64,000 nt of DNA, from assembly GCF_910592395.1 (NCBI RefSeq), contig NC_088319.1:2106001-2170000 (forward strand), in the 5' to 3' direction. The notes beneath the pieces were generated by a model. It had not been told where the DNA came from, ran no database searches, and saw only the letters and a list, made by a program, of their open reading frames with translations. The DNA comes from Lineus longissimus. Its lineage: Eukaryota; Nemertea; Pilidiophora; Heteronemertea; Lineidae. This document shows, piece after piece, positions 42,101-45,857 of the stretch. The first letter of the stretch is position 1. Each line of letters opens with the position of its first letter. The position numbers and the translations under genes are program-made.

Positions 42101-44172
42101 TTTTACCAGTTGGTCATTCTGACAGCCCGAGTACTAAAGCAAAAGGACATCTTGGATCCAAATCCCGAGGAAGCACGTCAGTTCAGAGAACACTTTTACC
42201 AGTTTGTCATTCTGATAGCCCGAGTACTAAAGCAAAAGGACATCTTGGATCCAAATCCCGAGGCAGCACGTCAGTTCAGAGAATAATTTTACCAGTTTGT
42301 CATTCTGACAGCCCGACTACTAAAGCAAAAGACCATCTTGGATCCAAATCCGAGGCAGCACGTCAGTTCAGAGAACACTTTTACCAGTTTGTCATTCTGA
42401 CAGCCCGAGTACTAAAGCAAAAGACCATCTTGGATCCAAATCCCGAGGCAGCACGTCAGTTCAGAGAACACTTTTACCAGTTTGTCATTCTGACAGCCCG
42501 AGTACTAAAGCAAAAGGCCATCTTGGTCCAAATCCCGAGGCAGCCCGTCAGTTCAGAGAACACTTTTACCAGTTTGTCATTCTGACAGCCCGAGTACTAA
42601 AGCAAAAGGCCATCTTGGATCCAAATCCCGAGGCAGCCCGTCAGTTCAGAGAACACTTTTACCAGTTTGTCATTCTGACAGCCCGAGTATTAAAGCAAAA
42701 GGACATCTTGGATCCAAATCCCGAGGCAGCCCGTCAGTTCAGAGAACAATTTTACCAGTTTGTCATTCTGACAGCCCGAGTACTAAAGCAAAAGGACATC
42801 TTGGATCCAAATCCCGAGGCAGCCCGTCAGTTCAGAGAACACTTTTACCAGTTTGTCATTCTGACAGCCCGAGTACTAAAGCAAAAGGACATCTTGGATC
42901 CAAATCCCGAGGCAGCCCGTCAGTTCAGAGAACACTTTTACCAGTTTGTCATTCTGACAGCCCGAGTACTAAAGCAAAAGACCATCTTGGATCCAAATCC
43001 CGAGGCAGCACGTCAGTTCAGAGAATAATTTTACCAGTTTGTCATTCTGACAGCCCTAGTATTAAAGCAAAAGGACATCTCGGATCCAAATCCTGGTGTA
43101 GCATTCATTATTTCGCATTCATTATTTCTTACATGTTCCCCATGGGGACCCCCGATATCAAAGCTAATAGATTACGTCGATCCCAATTTATTTTGATATC
43201 TTCGCTTGGAAGTGCTCTGCGTCTCTAAATGGATGATGGTTCAGAAAGTTGAAATGGTCGATTCTTGACATTTGGAGTTGGATACAGATCTAAAGTTCTC
43301 CGCAAACGCAGTGACCAGCGATATTGCCATGATGAAATGTAGATTATGATTGGAAATGCTGCAGTCAATTAGTTTAATCGCAATCAACATGATCAATCAC
43401 AGGTAGCAAGACAGAAATTGCTATTTTTTGTGAGGCACCAATCCTCCACGTCCACAGACCTATAAAGAATGAGCAACTTCATTGCCATAAGGTGGCAGCA
43501 GTAGTAACCTGTCCAATACAATATAGAAACGAAATAAATTATAACACCTATCAGTGATTTAATGAACTTTGACCTCTGTGACCTTGAAAAGAAGGTCAAA
43601 TCAAAAACCCGGGTGATATGTCATTTAACCTTATTAGATACACCCACCACAAAAAAATCATCACTCTACATACAACCATTAGCTTCAAAAGGCAAAAAAC
43701 CAATTTCCAAGATGGCCGCCTGGAGGCCGGAAAGTAGGTCATATCGCGAAAAAGAAAAATAATTCCAGGCATAATGCCCAAAGCTACCATCACACCAAGT
43801 TTTAGCCATCTAGCCCTGGCGGTGACGAAACGTGCTCCGCGAAAGGAAGACGACGGACGATTGAGGCCACAGTATCGTATAAGCTCCCCAGAGGTGAACT
43901 AGAAAACGGAAACGATTCTCACCTGTTTTATTGTGGATGACCACATGTCTTACTTCGATGCGTTTCGCCGACAGGAGTATCGCGAGGACGATGACGACCA
44001 GCAGGAAGAGCATCGTGAGCAAGAACATCGCCTTCTCCAGGACGGAGCGCGAGTGCCACACACTGGCGCTCGCCTTGAAGACAATGCCTGGCTCGTAGCT
44101 CCGCCCGGGCGGTGTGCCCGCACCACTTTCATCATCGTCGAAGTTGGTGCGCTTGTACTTGTTGCCAGTCAT
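6051..44172 (-). CDS. ECE-like: Endothelin-converting-enzyme/neprilysin-like M13 zinc metallopeptidase, 14 exons, 3'-partial
   Basis: Exons in order: 44172-43923, 32047-31844, 30168-29885, 26726-26538, 26357-26271, 17122-16974, 16342-16239, 15631-15513, 14735-14637, 13366-13185, 12874-12696, 11069-10945, 9992-9927, 6146-6051. All have GT/AG borders and every junction keeps phase, giving 711 codons without a stop. The product is a type II membrane protein: a cytoplasmic tail of about 48 residues, an anchor at about 49-69, then an ectodomain. It has the substrate motif NAYYAP (from residue 565), zinc ligands in HELSH (H606, H610; catalytic E607) and GENIAD (E666; D670). The run GREYDK...NGE...[14 protein letters not shown] resembles ECE more than neprilysin. 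Family members are about 750-770 residues, so only about 55 C-terminal residues, including the usual CxxW end, are missing. The enzyme would cleave peptides at the cell surface or in endosomes. Confidence 0.92.
6675..6773. repeat. 20-bp tandem repeat, 5 copies
   Basis: The unit ggcttgacctaggttgtata is repeated five times almost perfectly in intron 13-14 of the M13 gene. Confidence 0.9.
6926..7190. repeat. Dispersed repeat, copy 1
   Basis: It shares 'ttggtgcaaaatatggaagc' and flanking sequence with 11250-11400 in the same orientation, and a weaker match near 44330-44480. No terminal structure or coding sequence was recognised. The stretch 7190-7640 holds nothing I can name apart from a run of G at about 7350. 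Confidence 0.45.
7734..7849 (+). repeat. Dispersed repeat, inverted relative to 30531-30645
   Basis: The sequence from 'ttaccatggtaactcagagt' to 'gtccattcataaacctgttg' reappears as a reverse complement at 30531-30645 with few differences. It abuts a pogo-like MITE here but not there. Confidence 0.7.
7850..8028 (+). mobile_element. pogo-like MITE, family 'CAGTAGAACCTCTC', copy 1
   Basis: This is a diverged copy of a roughly 180-bp element. Consensus ends are CAGTAGAACCTCTCTATTAA and the reverse complement of GGGAGGTTCTACTG. The interior contains 'ggtgtcctgattagagaggtcaa' and 'aatttgggaccaaaactag' motifs. Better-preserved copies are flanked by TA, as expected of Tc1/mariner/pogo-type elements. 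Confidence 0.65.
8521..8770. repeat. 108-bp tandem repeat, 2.3 copies
   Basis: The units start at 8521, 8629 and 8737 ('ggaatctttgccagacaggc'). They lead directly into the 63-bp array. The intervening 8030-8520 holds no recognisable gene. Confidence 0.85.
8778..9915. repeat. 63-bp minisatellite, 18 copies, next to M13 exon 13 donor
   Basis: There are eighteen units of 'aaccagggtcctaatgaccg...' 63 bp long. The unit is divisible by 3, which explains long open frames here with no coding meaning. The array ends about 12 bp from the splice donor at 9926-9925. Confidence 0.95.
9927..9992 (-). CDS. ECE-like: M13 peptidase exon 13 with third zinc ligand (GENIADNGG)
   Basis: The acceptor is GCTTCAG|ATAAAT and the donor ATAGT|GTAAGT. 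The 22 codons contain [18 protein letters not shown]. The E of GENIAD is the third zinc ligand of M13 enzymes and the D of ENIAD supports the catalytic histidine. The exon is too short for a simple ORF search. Confidence 0.93.
9993..10944. other. Intron 12-13 of the M13 gene; no further feature seen
   Basis: I recognised no repeat family, RNA gene or conserved coding sequence here. Confidence 0.5.
10945..11069 (-). CDS. ECE-like: M13 peptidase exon 12 ([14 protein letters not shown])
   Basis: The acceptor is TGTTCCAG|GTCGGG and the donor GAGCAT|GTAAGTG. It encodes [17 protein letters not shown] through [12 protein letters not shown], the segment directly after the HExxH exon in ECE-type proteins. 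It enters with 2 bases of a split Gly codon and leaves in phase 0. Confidence 0.93.
11108..11243 (+). mobile_element. pogo-like MITE, copy 2 (3'-truncated)
   Basis: It starts CAGTAGGACCTCTCTATTAA and keeps the interior motifs. It breaks off into the dispersed repeat at about 11250. Confidence 0.7.
11250..11885. repeat. Dispersed repeats, including a diverged early copy of the exon 11-derived unit
   Basis: 11250-11400 matches 6926-7190. From about 11415 a diverged copy of the exon-11-end unit appears ('ccttgatcatcagagccatgg'), followed by a repeat built on 'gcggtcttg...accaatgaccgcc' that occurs twice (about 11640 and 11830). Confidence 0.5.
11886..12695 (-). repeat. 116-bp tandem array of M13 exon 11 3' ends with splice donors (pseudo-exons)
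   Basis: Units begin at about 11890 (partial), 11995, 12111, 12231, 12347, 12463 and 12579, and the real exon end is at 12696. On the minus strand each unit repeats the last 85-100 bp of exon 11 ([21 protein letters not shown]) plus its GTTAGT or GTAAGT donor and about 30 bp of intron. In the complete copies a TAG stands where the real exon has TAC (GACTAG versus GACTAC), so their frame is closed. Some copies also change the first Asp of FDDQG to His. Upstream of each exon-like block is an acceptor-like CCTCTACAG. Confidence 0.9.
12696..12874 (-). CDS. ECE-like: M13 peptidase exon 11: substrate motif and HELSH zinc site
   Basis: The acceptor is CTCTCTAAG|GTGGAG and the donor GATCAAG|GTTAGT. 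It encodes [20 protein letters not shown] and [14 protein letters not shown]. NAYYxP binds substrate backbone in M13 enzymes and HExxH carries two zinc ligands and the catalytic Glu. It enters after a split Arg codon and leaves with the first base of a Gly codon. Confidence 0.95.
13185..13366 (-). CDS. ECE-like: M13 peptidase exon 10 ([17 protein letters not shown])
   Basis: The acceptor is TTTCCGCAG|GTGGAT and the donor AAAGAG|GTGAGT. It encodes [14 protein letters not shown] through [15 protein letters not shown], the M13 'IGYPDYI' segment. Confidence 0.93.
13698..14051 (-). pseudogene. Possible LINE C-terminal remnant
   Basis: A 117-codon open frame contains '[16 protein letters not shown]' followed by a basic stretch. 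This resembles the tail after the reverse transcriptase of some non-LTR elements in marine animals. There is no RT core here. Assignment is tentative. Confidence 0.3.
14344..14635 (-). mobile_element. L2/CR1-type LINE 3' fragment
   Basis: The minus strand encodes '[20 protein letters not shown]' and then a KSALKSWLF-type end, the well-known C-terminus of L2/CR1-like reverse transcriptase proteins. It has reading-frame breaks and lies in intron 9-10 just after the donor of exon 9. Confidence 0.75.
14637..14735 (-). CDS. ECE-like: M13 peptidase exon 9 ([14 protein letters not shown])
   Basis: The acceptor is CGATTTCAG|GCGGAA and the donor GAGAAG|GTGGGA. It has 33 codons, phase 0 on both sides, with the M13 'L.WMD..T...A..K' pattern. 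Confidence 0.92.
14922..15535 (-). repeat. 74-bp minisatellite containing M13 exon 8 end and donor, about 8 copies
   Basis: On the minus strand each unit contains GACAGCAAAACGACGGTAAA or close variants. That is the last 15 bases of exon 8 plus its donor, then about 55 bp of intron. The copy closest to the exon is the real exon end at 15513. Confidence 0.92.
15513..15631 (-). CDS. ECE-like: M13 peptidase exon 8 ([21 protein letters not shown])
   Basis: The acceptor is CCTCGGCAG|GTACGA and the donor ACGACG|GTAAAT. It encodes the conserved 'CVSD....GFAVGAMFV' segment and ends GDSKTT in phase 0. Confidence 0.93.
15660..15780 (-). mobile_element. Diverged pogo-like MITE fragment
   Basis: The motifs 'cttccctcagcggacacctc', 'ccatttgggac' and 'atttgacctctgaaatcagg' follow in the order expected for a reverse-oriented copy of the CAGTAGAACCTC family. 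Confidence 0.4.
15788..16007. mobile_element. MITE with TTAAAGGG...TATAGGCAG inverted ends
   Basis: The left end TTAAAGGGACAATATAGGCA and the reverse complement of the right end TTAAAGGGGGGCTATAGGCA match. One end of the same family recurs at 29199-29217. Confidence 0.6.
16239..16342 (-). CDS. ECE-like: M13 peptidase exon 7
   Basis: The acceptor is GTTCTAG|GACATT and the donor TTTTCAG|GTAAAC. It encodes [20 protein letters not shown] and [11 protein letters not shown], corresponding to the 'NY..WR' helix region of M13 enzymes. It joins split codons at both ends. Confidence 0.9.
16626..16929. mobile_element. MITE with AAAGGGACAACT inverted ends, copy 1
   Basis: The left end TAAAGGGACAACTTGG mirrors the right end (reverse complement CAAAGGGACAACTCGG). 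The interior is shared in opposite orientation with 49654-49941. Confidence 0.65.
16974..17122 (-). CDS. ECE-like: M13 peptidase exon 6
   Basis: The acceptor is TGTTTTCAG|TTTGAG and the donor GAAAAC|GTGAGT. It encodes [20 protein letters not shown] and [18 protein letters not shown], the M13 segment 'W..YLN..F......EEVVV..P.'. Confidence 0.92.
17264..17328 (-). repeat. Left remnant of the exon 5-derived 82-bp array
   Basis: This is a partial 82-bp unit cut off from the rest of its array (25426-26270) by the BEL/Pao insertion. Confidence 0.85.
17329..17566 (-). repeat. BEL/Pao 3' LTR
   Basis: 238 bp, indistinguishable from the 5' LTR on visual comparison. On the element's strand it runs TGTCGCATTG...CCCCGACA. 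Confidence 0.95.
17567..17578 (-). promoter_or_regulatory. Polypurine tract of the BEL/Pao element
   Basis: On the minus strand CAGAGGGGAGTA directly precedes the 3' LTR, the expected place for plus-strand priming. Confidence 0.6.
17812..21699 (-). CDS. pol: BEL/Pao pol: (protease), reverse transcriptase, RNase H, integrase
   Basis: 1,295 codons from the first Met. The frame is open upstream to a TGA at 21750-21748, and the protease motif DSGS lies five codons after that stop, before this Met. Domains in order: A17-type protease remainder and linker (to about 230); RT with FVDD at about 408-411; RNase H with '[11 protein letters not shown]' near 586 and 'WTDSK'; integrase with an N-terminal HHCC zinc site ('[11 protein letters not shown]...CKACKD'), catalytic D near 985 (LDYAGP), D near 1048 (SDNAKTF) and E 51 residues later (WHGGFYE). 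A C-terminal DUF5641-like domain closes it. The ORF is intact, consistent with a young copy. Confidence 0.93.
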   Translation of the reverse strand: MARSLQLHGQPVAAEFTLAGGKVMTLDTQRVKFHLSSILPKWKGETFEIIAYVLENPCADINEVNEDLSKIEQLRDLQIADEFPRKRQSVDVLLGIQDSMKILQDKRVFGSGNSLSAQRSHIGWIVSGTCPADQESHTTLPVNHSTFQLSSEIDIATKHWETEHIGILPNEKNQHLSELETEALRQHKEKTIKIKDGYETGLLKHPEWKDKILKSNKQQAMRRLGSLEQRLKKDPTLSARYQEQINELIKKGRAERVSEEKEPEDRSVWYLPHHPVVREDKTTTKVRIVFDGSMRGRDGVSLNDTLLPGPALQPDLPGVLMRFRRHRIALIADIEKMFLQVSMNEIDRDSQRFLWRDLDTDKEPEVFRLTTVTFGLTSSPFSSIKTVLDHVAAHREEYPKAAAEIEENIFVDDILSGDEEDNEVAELAVGLKEILSPEWNMRKFLSNKPGVLSGLAKEDIASELTEKMVGEEISTKALGVRYRPKEDVLMFSFVDKMEDVEIETRRSVLKQLHRIYDPLGMLSPFVLKAKQIFQQSWVTTGGWDDALPSEIEEEWKRWKSEVTLLDSIKIPRCIVPADFQDPVYFLHGFGDACETSYGGVVYLTSQDSTERRHVALLSSKTRVAPLGKRRSIPELELMASLVTARLTKYVERELKLPIASVNCWTDSKVVTHWLSKPPYKWQTFVANRVAEIQNLVPPCNWRHVPGKWNPADLCSRGLTAENLVESSLWWNGPSFLTESEEQWPEQEKSKKEDEEIADSKAKPKLRQIGIAAVAKTDIAAAEKYIEKFSSYQKFIRVMSRARSWIRIHRSRKEGRDQNEGRETDKEKSIPGTTLNDRRQEELHWIRWAQSLKYQEDIEELKAGRQVTMESKLAPLSPEWDEKDQVMRVGGRLHYAPLPEETKHPIILPAHNRFVDKLVLYYHQINLHTGPAQTLAFLRNKYWLIHGRQEVRRILHKCKACKDPEEIEQKMAPLPVERVSMSLPFTHIGLDYAGPLYVKMSRDETTKAYILIFTCMVTRGVHLELTPDLTTEEFMAGLQRMMNRKGKCVFILSDNAKTFKKADTLLRILYKQKNGENKLNEEITGKGITWRFITERAPWHGGFYERLVQSVKKPLRRVLGKAHLTYLEMQTVLSDIEAQLNSRPLTSVSADKEDWSPITPGHLMIGRSLQVLPDASLAGHTTVAVSKRWAYNQHLSRIFWNRWTKEYLTELNQLRKWTEVRDNLHEGDVVLVAEDNTRKLDWKLGRVEEIFPGRDGLVRSVLVKTKSGLMRRPVQKLRLLETTIVPEDVESDSDPD
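21748..23358 (-). CDS. gag: BEL/Pao gag-like protein
   Basis: 536 codons. The first half is coiled-coil-like and charged. Residues about 180-260 form a DUF1759-type capsid region ('[18 protein letters not shown]'). Then come a Lys/Glu-rich linker and two zinc knuckles: CX2CX3HX4C ([13 protein letters not shown]) and CX2CX4HX4C ([14 protein letters not shown]), followed by a third Cys/His cluster. It ends at a TGA in the same frame as the downstream protease and pol. Confidence 0.92.
   Translation of the reverse strand: MSKTATMGEPPTLQSLCDKRKICRGKYTRQENTVTRYYREACNLYDKGDRVTQFETAVRKTGNAMEELNAVYGELKDVQTEVDFHPDLGKLNDEALRVETESEERYRTQYYDISAMVQQLQADAEKERRTPSEKSSDTFTPEHFAAAMKETLESVQTGISGDQLERILGTLSHKKRYVQIPKFKGDVELFDQWKQLVETELEKPGYSEVEKTHIVISLVDGEVSKLISGLKDPSSDDILEFLENRYGDVLTKIQKAVNEIAAVPAVSSPSAKDLDSLYNLLNSNWNYIMKRTEDDKHVVRASWIFTALVRPKLPKGLLKKWDGEIIKEEKSMGTTSELPIRFDTLLEKLQDAVKVARRTEPSKRDKPEKEKEKEKKWVKDYQKESKKPTGHALQISQRTPKPNKEESCIFCQLRHFSSSCPTVKSMPVSERVEKVKASKACFNCLRTTHFVDACRSSSCKNCSRKHHTLLHFDKQGGNKTGSNQETSSEKETSGDGNKPEETVKSPHYFVKARETDGEVLLQTGLAKLESRNAVAH
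23359..25187 (-). other. Long BEL/Pao 5' leader
   Basis: 1.83 kb separates the 5' LTR from gag. It holds a tandem duplication of about 68 bp (23877-24000, 'caaggtcaaattacaacctg') and a repeated 'ctcgacagtgttctccgact' motif (about 24595 and 24745). No minus-strand ORF of note was seen, and I could not assign a primer binding site with confidence. Confidence 0.7.
25188..25425 (-). repeat. BEL/Pao 5' LTR
   Basis: 238 bp. It borders the GAAAC target duplication on its right (25426-25430). Confidence 0.95.
25426..26270 (-). repeat. 82-bp minisatellite containing M13 exon 5 end and donor, about 10 copies
   Basis: On the minus strand most units contain 'CCCCTG[TC]G|GTAAGGTCATCTCC' or a diverged form, matching the exon 5 border 'CCCCTGCG|GTAAGG'. 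The period is 82 bp (for example 25461, 25543, 25625, 25707, 25789). The array starts at the real donor and is interrupted by the BEL/Pao element. Confidence 0.92.
26271..26357 (-). CDS. ECE-like: M13 peptidase exon 5 ([12 protein letters not shown])
   Basis: The acceptor is TCGTTTCAG|ATAACA and the donor CCTGCG|GTAAGG. Its 29 codons, [19 protein letters not shown] to KIAPA, match the M13 'RRDEE.LYNKM' segment. Phase 0 on both sides. Confidence 0.93.
26538..26726 (-). CDS. ECE-like: M13 peptidase exon 4 ([14 protein letters not shown])
   Basis: The acceptor is TTCTTGCAG|ATTGAC and the donor GCTGAA|GTGAGT. It has 63 codons beginning [18 protein letters not shown], a hallmark M13 segment. Phase 0 on both sides. 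Confidence 0.95.
26762..27175 (+). mobile_element. L2/CR1-type LINE 3' fragment with TTATTA tail
   Basis: It encodes, with an internal stop, '[20 protein letters not shown]', '[19 protein letters not shown]' and '[10 protein letters not shown]', then ends in a TTATTATTATT tract, the usual 3' microsatellite of such LINEs. It is inserted beside a TTAAAGGGGTAC-type MITE end (26752). Confidence 0.85.
27279..27665. mobile_element. A/T-rich MITE with TTAAAGG...TACAC ends
   Basis: The left end TTAAAGGGGTACACTGTTCG and the reverse complement of the right end (TTAAAGGCCTACACCGTTCA) pair. 'gaacggcgttggcctttaa' is duplicated inside at about 27525. The same end motif occurs at 14239, 26752 and 30264-30500. 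Confidence 0.5.
27666..28674. other. Intron 3-4, nothing recognised
   Basis: No repeat ends, RNA gene or conserved coding sequence were seen. Confidence 0.5.
28675..29055. mobile_element. MITE with about 30-bp inverted ends and 9-bp target duplication
   Basis: The element 28684-29046 starts GGGACACCCTAAACTAAAAG and ends with its near reverse complement (GGGATACCCTAAACTAAGAG). GTACATAGG flanks it at 28675-28683 and 29047-29055. A 9-bp duplication fits Mutator-like elements. Confidence 0.85.
29218..29858 (+). mobile_element. Non-autonomous PIF/Harbinger element
   Basis: Inverted ends GGCTGGGTTCACATAGAACT and GGCTTGGTTCACATAGAACT (reverse complement) are flanked by TTA on both sides (29215-29217 and 29859-29861). 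The 3-bp TTA duplication and a transposase-like N-terminal ORF inside support PIF/Harbinger. The subterminal DNA is rich in alternating TATACG/TATTCG. Confidence 0.82.
29362..29469 (+). pseudogene. Truncated Harbinger transposase N-terminus
   Basis: The 35 codons [20 protein letters not shown]... then TAA. An acidic-then-leucine-rich start is typical of Harbinger nuclease proteins; the catalytic DDE domain is absent. It is a decayed remnant, not a functional transposase. Confidence 0.55.
29885..30168 (-). CDS. ECE-like: M13 peptidase exon 3 ([11 protein letters not shown])
   Basis: The acceptor is GTGTTTCAG|AGACGC and the donor ATTCAG|GTACTT. It encodes [45 protein letters not shown] and [13 protein letters not shown], all in the M13 order. 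It completes a split Glu codon from exon 2 and ends in phase 0. Confidence 0.95.
30264..30500. mobile_element. Short MITE with TTAAAGG..TAC ends
   Basis: The left TTAAAGGTATACACCGCTCG pairs with the reverse complement of the right end, TTAAAGGGGTACGCCGATG. Total about 237 bp. Confidence 0.6.
30531..30645 (-). repeat. Dispersed repeat, inverted copy of 7734-7849
   Basis: The near-identical reverse complement includes 'ggactatacacaatcccacc' and 'ttaccatggtaac'. The following 30650-31450 holds no recognised feature apart from a short 'gcgattttgaatgcgatttt' repeat at about 30780. Confidence 0.7.
31455..31795 (+). mobile_element. pogo-like MITE, copy 3, with internal 18-bp array
   Basis: The start CAGTAGAACCTCTCTATCAA and a diverged end GAGGTTAATACACTG are as in other family copies. 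Between 31567 and 31780 the interior 'tccttaatagagagggtg' has grown to about 11 copies of 18 bp; other copies have two. Confidence 0.8.
31844..32047 (-). CDS. ECE-like: M13 peptidase exon 2 ([14 protein letters not shown])
   Basis: The acceptor is TCATTTCAG|AGTATT and the donor GCGCTTG|GTAAGT. It encodes [33 protein letters not shown] and [13 protein letters not shown], the canonical start of the M13 ectodomain with its conserved cysteines. Confidence 0.96.
32075..32370 (+). mobile_element. SINE with ATTATT tail
   Basis: A tRNA-like head ('aatagcctagcggtttcact') is followed about 200 bp later by the LINE-type tail 'gaagcgctttgagcg...gtgctatataagt' and an (ATT)n run. Confidence 0.6.
32380..33180. 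other. Intron 1-2, nothing recognised
   Basis: No coding or repeat structure was seen in this A/T-rich stretch. Confidence 0.5.
33182..33359 (+). mobile_element. pogo-like MITE, copy 4 (best preserved)
   Basis: It runs CAGTGGAACCTCTC...GGGAGGTTCTACTG, 178 bp, with TA on both sides (33180-33181 and 33360-33361). This copy defines the family: imperfect inverted ends of about 30 bp and a TA target. Confidence 0.85.
33430..33765. repeat. 45-bp tandem repeat, about 7 copies
   Basis: The unit is 'gtcgtattacaagtcatggt...acttggataatgag', 45 bp; one copy carries a 3-bp insertion. The period of 45 gives an open frame of no evident meaning. Confidence 0.9.
33955..34076 (-). mobile_element. tRNA-derived SINE, family B, copy 1
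   Basis: On the minus strand 'TGGCCCAGTGGTAAAGGCGT' (A box) and 'GGTCGAAGGTTTGAGGCC' (B-box-like) form a tRNA-like head. The same sequence is at 59515-59634 in the same orientation. Confidence 0.6.
34429..34558 (+). mobile_element. pogo-like MITE, copy 5 (3'-truncated)
   Basis: It starts CAGTAGAACCTCTTTATTAA and breaks off after 'actagtgtccttaat'. Confidence 0.7.
34800..35005. repeat. Diverged tandem duplication, about 105 bp x2
   Basis: 'acatcagtcttgaggaagcc...acagtgaaactg' occurs at 34808-34860 and 34938-34985 with matching flanks. Confidence 0.55.
35049..35555 (+). mobile_element. L2/CR1-type LINE 3' fragment, open frame, with ATT tail
   Basis: A 131-codon open frame (35049-35441) encodes '[13 protein letters not shown]', '[20 protein letters not shown]', '[18 protein letters not shown]' and '[20 protein letters not shown]', the end of an L2/CR1-type reverse transcriptase protein. 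A 3' UTR with 'aggcaccgcgatatatacat' and a TTATTATTA run follows to about 35560. It is 5'-truncated, as is usual. Confidence 0.88.
35581..35964. mobile_element. Long palindromic MITE (GTACACCAC family)
   Basis: The left end TAGCTGCGCGTACACCAC pairs with the reverse complement of the right end, TAGCCGCACGTACACCAC. 'gtgtacgcgc', 'ggcaat' and 'ttgccg' motifs are mirrored inside. About 384 bp. Confidence 0.65.
36181..36640. repeat. Degenerate tandem repeat, about 120 bp
   Basis: 'ccagaacatgccagcattag', 'aagccaacatg' and 'aaagagtca' blocks recur three to four times with strong divergence. The neighbouring 35965-36180 and 36640-37880 show nothing recognisable. Confidence 0.45.
37882..38639. repeat. 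33-bp minisatellite, 23 copies, two binary variant sites
   Basis: The unit is 'atgcaacctcagYgcaatct' plus 'acaccttggttSc'. Almost all variation is T/C at one site and G/C at a second. A single-base insertion breaks the register at about 38540. The period of 33 creates long open frames in several frames with no coding support. Confidence 0.95.
38700..41670. other. Intron 1-2, no gene recognised
   Basis: I found no M13 exon (none is needed, since exons 1 and 2 join in phase), no transposon ends I trust, and no RNA gene. Confidence 0.5.
41672..43085. repeat. 93-bp minisatellite, about 15 copies
   Basis: The unit is 'atcttggatccaaatcccga' through 'actaaagcaaaaggac', 93 bp (31 codons), so frames stay open over hundreds of bases. 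Variants include aacactttt/aacaatttt/aataatttt and ggac/ggcc/gacc. A few copies have 1-2-bp deletions that break any frame. Confidence 0.95.
43090..43922. other. Start of intron 1-2, nothing recognised
   Basis: It contains a short 'gacctctgtgaccttgaaaa' dispersed motif at about 43570 also seen near 5765. Confidence 0.5.
43923..44172 (-). CDS. ECE-like: M13 peptidase exon 1 (cytoplasmic tail and membrane anchor)
   Basis: It encodes [19 protein letters not shown], then a hydrophobic anchor ([20 protein letters not shown]) and HVVIHNKT; the donor is AAAACAG|GTGAGA. A good acceptor (CCTACTTTCAG) sits immediately before the ATG, so this Met may be internal to a longer protein begun by an upstream exon. 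That mirrors ECE genes, where alternative first exons join just before a conserved Met-x-x-Tyr-Lys-Arg start. Confidence 0.92.
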
Positions 44173-44497
44173 CTGAAAGTAGGAGGAGAGACGGCCGAGG
44201 TGAGAATTTTGAATTTCGTAATTTCTTTCGATTAAAATACTGAAAACTTATGCTATCAAGACGCATGACTACATTCTCTTTATTTAGAACCGGGTAAGTG
44301 CACACTGAATGAAACGTTACTGTGATGGATTATGCCAAAAATGTATCACATTTGAGATGTGAAAAGAATGGAAATTCATGTCTCAATGTTGGTATTGGTT
44401 GTCTTATCAAAACGCGGGTGGAGCTATCATTTTTCCCAAAACCATGGCTGTCGCTTTATGGCCTACATCTTAGATTGGTATTTGGTGAGACAACTTA

Positions 44498-44650
44498 CAG
44501 TAGAACTTCTCTAAAAAGGCCCACCTCTGCAGCGACAAGTGCTGTCTTTGAGAGGTGTCCTAGGATGGAAACAACAAATTTGGGTCCACAACCAGAGTCG
44601 TTAGAGAGGGTGGCTTTAAAAGAGAGGTGTCCGCTTAGGAGGTTCCACTG
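44498..44650 (+). mobile_element. pogo-like MITE, copy 6
   Basis: CAGTAGAACTTCTC...GGAGGTTCCACTG flanked by TA on both sides (44496-44497 and 44651-44652). Confidence 0.8.
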
Positions 44651-45049
44651 TAATACATCCAGTTTGGCATCAACTCATTTAGACACACCACTACAACTCC
44701 CCTCAACAACTGAGGACCGCAATAAGGCAAACTCCCCAAAATTTCAATAACTACTCACTTCATCAATAGTTTGAAACCGACATGGTTTATCCCCAAGTAA
44801 GTTGACTACAAGCAATTCACGAACATCCTAAGTAAATATTTGCCCAAGAGATGCCCGCTTGTGACGTCGGATTCAAAACGAAATTAATATTTTTAATCAT
44901 CTGGCCAGTTTACTTTCGAGCCAATATTGAACGATATGGTTTTTCGTGTTGTGCTTTTTCTCACTCGTAACTTTACCATAACGAAAAATATACTGCTGTG
45001 AAAAAGACAATCTTTAGTCCATTTAAAAATGTCATGTCTGGGGCTCTGG

Positions 45050-45130
45050 AAGGCAAACTACAAGTACTACGACTGCTTGAACCCACGACCCCTTGATCAT
45101 GAGGCCTGCTCTCATCCACTCGCTACTGCA
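45050..45130 (-). mobile_element. Possible tRNA-derived SINE head
   Basis: The minus strand reads TAGCGAGTGGATGAG (A-box-like) and GGTCGTGGGTTCAAGC (B box). The body is unclear. Confidence 0.4.
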
Positions 45131-45857
45131 GCCCTGCTAATATTTGCAACATGTGACCATGCATTTACCCGACGTGTGATGTTTCCTTAGCTCAATTGTG
45201 AATGAAGAAAGGGTTAATGAGATGATCAAAAGGCACATCCTCCGATACAAGGCTTTCTGTCTGCTTGCTCCTGTCTGGAATATCAATTCTCAGTTTCGTG
45301 TCCCTTGGCTTCTCTTGGCAATTAAGACGCAAAGCCGGTCTCATTAAGATTCTTAACGATGATATTTCTGGCCAATTGACCACTAATGAGCAGATGATGT
45401 ATTCAACATGCCTGATTAGAAGAGATTCAAACAGAACAATTAACCCTTTGAAGGCTATTAAAGCATGGGCAAAGGTAGCGGTGGGGGGAGGAGGGCAAGT
45501 CACCAAAGGTGATCGTGTTTTTAGCCATGATTTTGCCGAAAAATTTCAAAAAGTGTCATTTCGCCCCCCACCCAAGAGCCTTTCCCCACAGACCAAAAAG
45601 CTAGCAACACCCCTGCTTAGTCTAGTTTTCAAACAACTTCAATCCGTACACAAGGTTGTCAAATGGTACCATCCCAGCTCAAGATTTTAGGTAATATCTG
45701 GGAGGTGACTGAAATCTGATGCATTGGAATAGATCGCTGAATTGATGAAAACACTCGGGACCTTATATTCGTATTCAAACCTCTAATTTAGGATTGAACG
45801 CCAACTTCAAAATCAATGTCAGTCATTTTCTAATAAGAACATACATTCAAACATACA

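Noticed and set aside
41687-43028. ORFs with repeated '[20 protein letters not shown]' peptide
   Set aside because: 93-bp minisatellite; frameshifting deletions between copies show no coding constraint.
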